NCBI RefSeq assembly: GCF_037042905.1
Contig: NC_087245.1
Location: 5,409,501 to 5,473,500, forward strand
DNA length: 64,000 nucleotides
Direction: 5' to 3'
Origin: Lytechinus pictus
Lineage: Eukaryota > Echinodermata > Echinoidea > Temnopleuroida > Toxopneustidae
Shown piece after piece: positions 13,055 to 23,171 of this stretch. The first letter of the stretch is position 1. The number at the start of each line of letters is the position of its first letter. The notes under the pieces are model-generated. The model ran no database searches and had not been told where the DNA came from. It saw only the letters and a list, made by a program, of their open reading frames with translations. Made by a program: the position numbers and the translations under genes.

Positions 13055-13353
13055 GGCCCGTATTCTGAACTCGGGATTAAATCAAACCCTGGTTAATAGT
13101 TGTGGTTTAAGTATGGAGAGCCATTTGGGGCACAAATCCCTAACAATACACATCCAATTTATTGACTCATATGACACCCAAATCGTTCATAATTGTCTGA
13201 GAATGATAGCTGAAGTATTTTGAAGTATTTTTCCGCCTTGTGAAAGCAAAAGGAAACAAAACAGTAAAACAGAAATTTTGAATTTTTGGCTCCCCATAAT
13301 TTTAGCACAGATTTAGATCGTGGTCTAAGTTAAACTCGACTTCAGAAACGGGC
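13055..13353. mobile_element. Miniature inverted-repeat element, GCCCGTATTCTGAA termini
   Basis: The left end reads GCCCGTATTCTGAACTCGGG and the right end is its near inverse complement, CGACTTCAGAAACGGGC. About 300 bp with no coding content. Similar 'gTATTCTcAAAgg' and 'cTCGTTTCTCAAC' termini occur at 51738 and 36323, suggesting a related group; a PIF/Harbinger relationship is possible but unproven. The second copy lies at 63109-63407. Confidence 0.55.
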
Positions 13354-14544
13354 AATAATGTGCCTGCTTTGCAGACTGACTTTGTAAGAAAAGATGAAAT
13401 ACTGTCATGGATGCTCCTTATTGCCCGCTCATAATAAATGATCATTTAAGTGATCACATGATTGGATGTGTGATGGCAAACAGAGTTATCACATAGTACA
13501 ATAAATGCCACAGACAAATAAATTGAAGGAAACTTTATAAAAAAGATTCCAGATAATATTGCAAAATACATAAATGCTCAGATTCTGATTTGATGGATAA
13601 TAGAATTCCTTTTTCCAATGAGGGTTATGATACGATTCCCTGATCTAATTTCAATAGAATAATCGCGGTTGATTGAAATTACCCTATAAAACTATACTGT
13701 ACATACGATACACCCTGGATTTGCAAGGAAAGCGGTCAGGAAAAATGTTAAAATATAAACGCAACTTTATCCCGCCTAAAGGAACCTTTTCTTCCATTAT
13801 GGTGATGATCCTGTAGCCCTTAAATGTTGTTATCTACACTTAACCACATGATGGCGCTTTAGAAATATCATGTAGAGCAATTGATAAGGGAGTTTAGCCA
13901 ACACCTCACACAATTTATTCTAAAATCCAGTTAACAGAGTACACAAGTCTCCATTCTCATTTAAAGAAAAACAAAATTTCCATTAAATCTATTGCTCTCT
14001 ATTTTTCTTCATAAGACTGTTCATATACAACCTTTTCAGCAACCTTTTTATGCAATTGGTTTTGGGATAATTGTTAGGGAGAGATCACTTTGTTCATTTC
14101 CATCACCGACATGCCCCCCCCCCAAAAAAAAAAAAAGAAGAGGGAATGCCTTTTCTTCTTTTGCTTTTTTTTTCTTCAATTGGTTATTACTATCAGTACT
14201 TATTATTCTCACACTGATATATAACTTTCTTGTATTTTGGACATCTAAATATAAACTACCAAAGAATTTAAACAAACTTTTTTTTATACAAATAGAAGAG
14301 AAAAATTTGTGCTGCAATCTGCAATCATTATTTTCCTTACAATATAATTTAGTCTTCCTGCTTTCAATCTTTTTCACATTATCATCATATTGGGAATAAT
14401 AAAGCAAATTGCAGTTTTGCTTTGATAATTGTAGCTCATCTAAAAGCATCAATGCTATGCAAAGATTCACTCCACCAAAATCTCACAGAATAGTTCATGA
14501 AGAATGTTTGAGAAAGCGAACAAAGGCAGGATGATTTGTCCTCA
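13354..14544. other. Gap between repeats and CMC1 3' end
   Basis: No exon seen. The part nearest 14544 should include the 3' UTR of the minus-strand CMC1 gene. A C/A homopolymer run lies at 14115-14136. Confidence 0.5.
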
Positions 14545-14668
14545 TCATCTCGATGTTTCTGTCTTTGCCTTTTGTTTGTCCTTCTGTCTCACTCCCGTCT
14601 CCCTGAATTCCTTCCTTTCAGCTAAATACTCTTTCTTGCACATTTCAAAGAACTCCTTATCCTGGTAG
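14545..14668 (-). CDS. CMC1: CMC1 exon 4 (terminal)
   Basis: Read on the minus strand, a TTGCAG acceptor precedes the exon. It completes a tyrosine codon and encodes YQDKEFFEMCKKEYLAERKE and the basic tail, ending at TGA (14547-14545). The KKEYLAERKEFRETG block is the diagnostic C-terminal signature of CMC1. Confidence 0.93.
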
Positions 14669-17600
14669 CTGCAAGATATTAACAATTATAACATAAAAGC
14701 ACATCAAGGTTCATATCACTTGAAAATCCAAGGATGAGGACCAAGTTATAAATGCTCCAGACACAAGACTATTATTACACATTACCAAAAACTGTAGAGA
14801 AACATGTTTATAGAACATAAATATTGCATTATTCTCCAGATACCATACCATGCACTTTACTTGAGTGTGTCCCAAGAAAATTGAAAGAGCAGGCAAGCTA
14901 GCAGATACATGTATGTACCATTATGATTTCATATCAAGAGGGGCGGAGTTTCAGGCAAAGCCTTTCTCACCCCCCCCCCCCCACAACAGTGTTGTTGCTG
15001 CCTAACCCTTCCCTACTTAGAGCCTGGATAAATAATGAAAATACATACTATCCACTAATACAGTCCTTTAGTGCTCTATTTTCCTTTCGACATGAAAATG
15101 CCATGGTCAGTCCTTTCTCCTTACAGCATCTAGTGAATTCTGGTGAAATAAGATAAAATAATATATTTTGAAATATTCATTATGTAGAACTACATGATTA
15201 TGACAAAATATGACTGTTACTACTACTACTACTAATAATAATCCGCTTTTATATCTATAGCGCTTAATACAAATGCCCATTATTCTCATAAAAATATATT
15301 CCACTTCATTCTTTGTCACATGAAAGCAAACTTACAAATCTTCTGGTTTCTTGGTTAGGATCCAATAGCAATAATAATGTTATCCCACATCTCACAGTAC
15401 ATTTTCAATTGTTTTATGACAAGTATAATACTGGAAATAATAAATAGTCTGCAGGGTGGGTATGATTGCTTTATAAGTTACCATTATCATTACAAAGTCA
15501 TAGCAAACAATAAAACAAATCACATAACTACTTTATCATCACTTCTTTCAGAAAGTAAACAAAAAAGATGTGCTGATTATAAAAAATAAAAACATTTCAA
15601 AGTTATAGATGCTGAAAATCTATGATATCAATTATTTGAACATTGATAACAATGGTAAAAGACAATTGCATATCTTTGGTTGTTATCATACCCAATTTCA
15701 TTACTTTCATATTTTTTTCATGAAAGGGAAATCATCAACCCTATTCCTCTATTAGTCTACTTCCCCTTACTTTCATTTAAAAAATATTGTCCACTTTTTC
15801 TCTTGTTAGTAATGCTGAAATGAAGAGATGTAATAGCTAGGGAGGATTTTGTCTTTTGTGAAAAAGGTTTAGGAAGATTTTATAAATCTCTGTAGTTGTC
15901 CGATGTTACGACTGTCTTGTCATTGGTTTTCAAGGGGCCTAGGCGCACTTGCAGTCCACGTGTGCCAAGTCTAACCCATTATGTGTTTATGCATGAGACA
16001 CCTGCATAAGGGACTATTGCTCATCCCCTCAAATCTCTTTCTCATGCATATATCCCAAATGCATGTAAATTATACACAATGTCTGTGATCTCATGCCGAG
16101 TCACAGTTAAAAAAAACTCATAGAAGATCTTACATATTTTTGGTCTTTGAAATTCCAGATAATACTTTAGAGCAGTGGCGGACGCAGACCAATGTCATAC
16201 AATGAAAGTATCCGGCCCATGCATAAACATAATACAACCGCTTTTGTCCCCAGATAATTGGGCCGGAGAAATGCATTCAGTTCGGATTTTAGAGGCTGTA
16301 TGAATATCATCAATAATACACATGGGACATTTGCAGGACTGTTCTGTTCGCTATACGGTAGACCCCAATATTTTCCCTAAAGTGATTTATTTTCAAAATG
16401 CAACTTCTACTTCGAGTATTTGTTTATCACTCTAAATAATGAAGACTGAGGGTACTTAAAGAAAACATGGAAAAGGATCAATATACCACTCAAACAAAAT
16501 AGAGATAAATGGCAAACTGTGTGTAGCTTATCACAAATTATAAATTCATAATTGTTCGGAGCTGTTAGAACCATCATCATTGATAACTGTTCACTTTTTA
16601 TATGTTGCTTTTGTAATTTGCTAAAAATCAAATTTCAACTATTACAGTTATTTCTTACCATCAACATACTCTGAACATCGTAGTTTTGCTTTCTCCCTCA
16701 TCTTTTTTGGGATAAGCACCTCAACTTCTACTTTTCTAAGGAATTCCTCATCCTCTTGCCAAGCTAAAAACAAAATAAAAAGAATAAAATTGTATTATTA
16801 CTATCTCTGTTTTATGTGGCGATGCATCTGCATTTTCAGCTTGTTTTTTTAACTTCGTATAATGAATGTCAGGCTTCTTAACCACTGCGCAAATTATTTT
16901 GACCGCGCCACTCGCAAACTTTTCATTGTCACATCTTGTGCAACTTTTGTGATAAAATTTGTGATGCCGAGGTACGCAGTTACAAATTACGCAACAAGAT
17001 ATGCAAGTGCACGTCGGACCGAAAATTGCTTAAAAACATGATTTCATGTAGGGGGGGGGGTGCCTGGACACTTTAAAATTTTGAAGCAGTTTTTGTCTTT
17101 GGATTACACAAAAAATATGAATTAAATGGCAGTTTAAAATCAATTGTTCGGACAAATAACAACTGGGTATAACAAAGTCGATACAAAATGCGTTTTCAGC
17201 TAATATTCATAGAAAGAGTTTTTTTTGCGACAGCACCATAAAAAAGGCCCAGCCCAACCCGACTCTTCTCCTAACTTTTATTTTTTTTATCACTTAGTTC
17301 GAAATAGGGTGGCGGTTCCCATATTCACCTGTTCACTTCTCAGGAATTGTCAAAAAACATGCAAACTGTAGTATGGTAAGTTGGAAAGTTAGACTTAGAC
17401 TTTGAGTCTTGTGTGACTCTCGTCTGCTAAATAAAAAAAACATCAAGCCATAGAAGTTGTGTGTTGTTTATGTTGTGGACGCCAGAAGTGGCGTCGCAGC
17501 ATGAGCAACCCACTAACTTTTTAGTTAAAAATCCACTGCCACACGCGGTTCCTTGTGCGAGGTTAGTATACTGATACTAACCTCGCACTAGTGTGAGATA

Positions 17601-20600
17601 CTAAATAAGGTAGGACAACGAAACAGCATTTCTACTAAAAAGCATTACCTTAATATGTTCTTTATTAGCATTATTATTATTATCACAGACATTGATAAAA
17701 ACTTACCTCAAAATTTCCTTAATAGTGAAAAATAAGGCTTAAATACTCAATAAAATCATGTAAGCATATTGGTCCATCCCTATATGCTATACTGTGTGGG
17801 CTAGTGGCTAAAAATAGGCATTTCCTACTTCATGCTGACCTAGGAGTAGGACTGCTTGAGCCTCTGAGAGGAGCAGTGGAAACATGTCACATCAATAGAT
17901 AATCAACTTTGCTGCCAGAAAATGTGAAGATGTCGCTAAGTTTAACTTTTGAGGCCAACTCACCTATTTGACTTTTTGGACACATGTCTACAGCATAAAT
18001 CTCAATTCAATTCAATTCTATGGTTTATTCAATTCCAATTAAAATCAATACAGAGTATAGATTAGAATACAGTTATAACAAATACAATGTAGGATGGGGG
18101 GGGGGGGGGTCAAGTATCCGGATACTTTATATTTTTGAAGCCTTCTTTTTTTGTCTTTGGATTACACTAAAAATATGAATTCAATGGAACTTATAAATCA
18201 TCTTCTATTTGTTCTCTATAATATTTCCTTGATGAAACTTCGCTAGTAATTTTTTCCAAATGACTTTCTAAAATTGATCGTCCGGACACACAATAACTGG
18301 TTAAACAATTAATAAGGCAAGAAAGTAAGGTACATGTAAAATAAGTAAATAAACAGATACAAATGACAATAACAAAATACGATATTGAAATTGGGTGGTC
18401 ATAAAAACTTATAATCAAAGTTTGTCGAGATAACCACCCTTATAATTATATAAATAAAATAAGCCAAATTTAGTAAAATGCTAATTTGAAATGAAATTTA
18501 TTAAATAATTTAAATCATTTGATAATACATGTACATGTAGACTCTAGTTAAATAAAACAAGTTTAACTGCACAAACCCAACACATAAGCCACAAGGGCAG
18601 TAATAATCCTTACTTTCACACACTATTGTATTGATTAAAGTAGGACGAGTCCACCCCAACACATAGTTGATTTGCATGACAAGAGAAAAATCTAACAAAC
18701 ATAACACTGAAAATTTCACCAAAATGTAAAATAAGAAAGTTATGACATTTTAAAGTTTTGCTTAATTTCACAAAATAATTATATGTACATTCTGGTCGGT
18801 ATGCAAATGAGGAGACTGATGATGTCATCCACTCACTATTTCCTTTGTATTTTATCATATGAAATATTCTAATTTTCTCCTTATGTGGAATTAGCCTTGT
18901 TTAATACTATATGCTTCAGTCAAGTTGGCTGTTATTGTCAAATCTGTAAAAAATGAAATAATGTACAATTCAAACAATAAAAAACAAAAGAAATACTAGT
19001 AGTAGGAGTGGGCTATACATGGGTCAAAAATACTTTTTTTGTAATTTCAATATGACAACAGTTTTTTTTTATTCCTTGTAATGTATCTCAACATGAAATG
19101 ACAATATTTTTTGTCTCGGGTCCGAGAAAAAAGTGTGCCGGGCCAAAATCCAAAATGGCTGCCAAAACCCCCCAAAATCACAGTTTTGGCCACAACTTTT
19201 TTATTTGGTGGTCAATTTCTCTGGTTTTGGTGTCTATTCATATGTTTTGAGGGGCAGGCAATTTGTTTTTCCTATAATTAGTACTTTTAAACCGTTATTT
19301 GTAGAGTTAAAAGGTAATTATACCTAAATTTTCCCATTTTTGTAGCCTTTTTTCAGCCAAAAAGTAGGTTTTATCATCCTCGGGTTCTGGGATATTAGAT
19401 GGTACGAGGTCAACAATAGCAAGCAGCTTCATGTAGCTATATTGCTTTTATTCCTCCACTTTGGGTTTTACGGATATTTGTGAAATATATCTTATTAAAT
19501 AAAAAAATGTCAATTATCCATTGGGGCTATACAGTATACATATGTACAATGTACTGTATATACATACTGCACTGCATAAATGCATTGGCCCCCATGACAG
19601 ATAACAAGGCTTGTATAAACTATAGTGTCATAGAAATGAGCTCTCAGGTTTAGAATTAGATGCCTCAGAAATTGAAGATATGTTTTGTCTCAGAAATTGA
19701 GGACATGTTTTGTCAAATATGCTAATTCAGGGGGCGGAGAGAGGTAATTTACACTGTAGCTATTCTGGGCCCCGTTGCATAAAAATTTACCATTATGTTA
19801 ACTTAACTTAATGGTAACTTGCATGCAATCCTTTATTCTGATTGGCTGTTGATCAGCGTTACCATGATACTAGTAGTTACCTGACCCCATAAACATAGGC
19901 CGGTTAGACACCAGAACCAGGTTAAAAAAAAGCCTCCAAATGAAGAAGATATGGCTAAAAATGTGATGTACGTATATATACATGTATGTGATATTTACAT
20001 GTAAGTGTAATTTACGTTGCTGGTTTCACCATGTACATCAGCTGACAAGGAATCAAATTCACAATCTAATTCTAAACCTTTGAAGCTCATTTCTATGACA
20101 CTATTGTTTATATACAGGCCTTGTCATATGCCATGGTGGTCAATGCATGGATATATGCAGTGTAGTATGTACAGTGCATTGTACACCGTATAGCCCCTAT
20201 GGATAAATGACATTTTCTTTTATTTGATAAGATATATTTGATTTTTTCACAAATATCCGTAAAACCCAAAGTGGAGGAATAAAAGCAATATAGCTACATG
20301 AAGCTGCTTGCTATTGTTGACCTCGTACCATCTTATATCCCAGAACCCCAGGATGATAAAACCCACTTTTTGGCTGAAAAAAACGCTACAAAAATGGGAA
20401 AATTTAGGTATAATTACCTTTTAACTCTACAAATAACGGTTTAAAAGTACTAATTATAGGAAAAACAAATTGCCTGCCCCCCAAAACATATGAATAGACA
20501 CCAAAACCAGAGAAAATGACCACCAAATAAAAAAGTTGTGGCCAAAACTGTGATTTTGGGGGGTTTTGGCGGCCATTTTGGATTTTGGCCCGGCACACTT

Positions 20601-23131
20601 TTTTCTCGGACCCGAGACAAAAAATATTGTCATTTCATGTTGAGATAAGGTAAAAGGAACACAAAAAAACTGTTCCCACAGTAAAACCAAAAATCACCCA
20701 TTTATAGCCCACTCCTACTAGTAGTGAGTGAGGGACATCATCAAATTTAAAACAGTGTTTGTGGAAAAGACTAAACTTTAATCAAAATGTCATAACTTTC
20801 TTATTTTCCATCTGATTTTGATGAATTTTTCGGTGTTATGCTAGTTTGATTTTTCTCTATTTCTTCAATTCAACATTTTTTTGAGGTGGACTTGACCTTT
20901 AAATATAGACTCTAGATCTAGTTTTAATTTCCTGCAAAGAAAGCATTTGTTGAACTGATTGATCTTATTTCTAGCCTACCTAGTCCTAGACGGTAGTAGA
21001 TCTAGAAATTCATGATGTTTGTCTAAAGTATATCTAGGCTCCAGTTAACCCAGGGACTAGGGTAGATTGTGGTCTCAATAACTTGGAAAGAAAATTGTGA
21101 AAACAGAAATTATGCACTTACGATTATATGGATGAAGGTCTATCGTGTGGCAGTATCCCGACATCAAGGCACAGACTGGTACCTCAAAAAAAACGAAAAA
21201 AGTTCTCTCCTACCCCAGTCTCGATCGGCCATTTTGTTATGAATTTTGAAAGAATTACGGTAGGAGAGGTATCGTGACAGAACTTTTCGTTTTTTTGAGG
21301 TTCCAGTCTGTGCCTCGATGTCAGGATACTGCCACACGATAGACCTTCATCCATATAATCGTGATAAGGGCATCATTTCTGTTTTCACAATTTTCTTTCC
21401 AAGTTATTGACATGCATGATTGAGACCACAATCTACCCTTGTCCCGTGTCTATGTCTAAATGCACGGTGGACTCCTGGCCGGAGCTCCCTGGGTTAGGCT
21501 CCAGTAGACAGGAATAACCGTCGTTTCTGGGGATTTATTTAACAATTTCTGACATTTTACTATTGTATTACTATTGGTGAGTGGAGCCAACGTAGTTCAG
21601 CGGAACAACCGAAATACAGAGACTGTCTGAAGTGTGAAGCTTTTGGTCTCGGCTCTATCTAGTACCGGGCTGTACTAAGTAATACGTATGGCAGTGTATC
21701 CTATTGCCGGACACCTTTATTTCAGTGCTTTTAAAATGACAACTAGAGGAAATACAATCAAGAAAAATTCACACTTGCTATTCCAAATATTATGAAAATT
21801 ATGAATATGATAAAATTATTTTATATTTGCCAACCATTTTCTTTGCATCGCACTTGCCGCATACCCCTCCACGAAAAACAATTATTTTCGTGCGCGACAA
21901 ATTACATCATGATTCTGGACGCGCGCCGGACGGGTAAAGATATCCTTGATTATAATGATGTAAGAACAAATTTTTGTGATTTTTTTCTTCTTATATCATA
22001 TCATGAGTAAATTCTAAGTATTATTTGCTTTTTTTTATATCGAATCTGAGCAGATGTTGGTAATAAATTCGTGTTTGATAACTTATTTTATTTTGTCTTG
22101 TTAGCTGCATGTTCCATGGCACTTTCCAATAATAATATGCTCGCGTTCGTAACGTGACGCTCATCAAGTTCTATCGATGCGCTGCCGATCGACGGCTCTA
22201 CTCACGGTAAACCTCGCGCACTGGTACCTTGAGAACTAGCCGTCGACGATCACCCACAATACACCACACCTCATCATTCGATCAAAGGAGTGGACGAGAT
22301 TGAAATTCGGCAAATCAGGCCCATATTTCCGTTAGAAAATATATCAATTGTTAATACAAAACTATGTTATATGATATTTTAAGCATTTTCTGTCATTTTT
22401 AGAGATAATTAGGTAAAAGCTGGATTTTTCGCCTTGTTTTTGCAATCTTGTTCTATGTATTGCTCTGAGAAATTGAATTGCTTAAGTCTTACGGTACGAA
22501 TTTGTTTTAGAACGCAGTAATATGCGCGTCCGGAATCATAATAGTGTCCGGTAATACAATACGATATACGTGACTATACTAATAGTACGGTAGCCTAGCC
22601 TAAATTTCTAAAAGTGAAGTTCAAATTTCAGTCTTCAGACGTGCAAACATGACCATTCCCCGCCCCTCCCCCGGCCGCGCGTTTCCGTTTTACACCCTGG
22701 CGAAGGCAATTTCCGTAAAAATAGCTACAAAGCGACTAGTGAAGAGTCTACACACGTCGCTGGTTAGATATGCACATAACACTGCACCGCATGCAATCTA
22801 CACAGCCACTGAAAATAGCACAGTGTTCAGTGGCTACGCGGCCACGGCACTTAATGTACAGAGAGCAGTCATATGGATTAAATCCGAACATATTTTGCCG
22901 TGGCGTTTGTATCCCGATGCACAAGGAGGTGAAAAACCTACAATTCGGGCAAAAAAAGTAGCCAAAATTAATTTAGAAAGCAGTAATAATAATGTTAAGA
23001 CAAGAATAATAACAATAGTACAAAACGAAGGAGAATCTACAGCATCATACAAGTCCAGTTGTTTTAAATTGTTTCAAAATGATTCTAAGCGATGAATTAA
23101 AATCCCAATATACTGCTTCTGCAACGACTAT

Positions 23132-23171
<40 letters not shown>

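Larger units (their letters stand above)
8912..13946. repeat. Copy 1 of a 5-kb near-identical direct repeat (second copy at 58966-64000)
   Basis: Every base from 8912 to 13946 can be laid over 58966-64000 at a constant offset of 50054, with only scattered single-base differences. Examples are T/G near 9627, T/A near 9952 and G/A near 10651. The left boundary falls in the AT-rich word TTAATATATGAATT. The right end is open because copy 2 reaches the window edge. The repeat contains a TA-flanked element, part of another miniature element and no gene. Identity this high fits a very recent segmental duplication or a misassembled or unmerged haplotype. Confidence 0.95.
17045..18310. repeat. Two diverged direct copies of a G-run repeat
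   Basis: At about 17050-17170 and 18095-18310 a poly-G run is followed by the same order of words: TTTGTCTTTGGATTACAC, AAAATATGAATT and a TTGTTCGGACA/ATCGTCCGGACA block near the end. The copies lie about 1.05 kb apart. No coding content; the family is unknown. Confidence 0.55.

Noticed and set aside
19133-20598. 64-codon open frame present twice (19133-19327 + and 20404-20598 -)
   Set aside because: Duplication is explained by the inverted repeat; no family resemblance and no evidence of coding selection.
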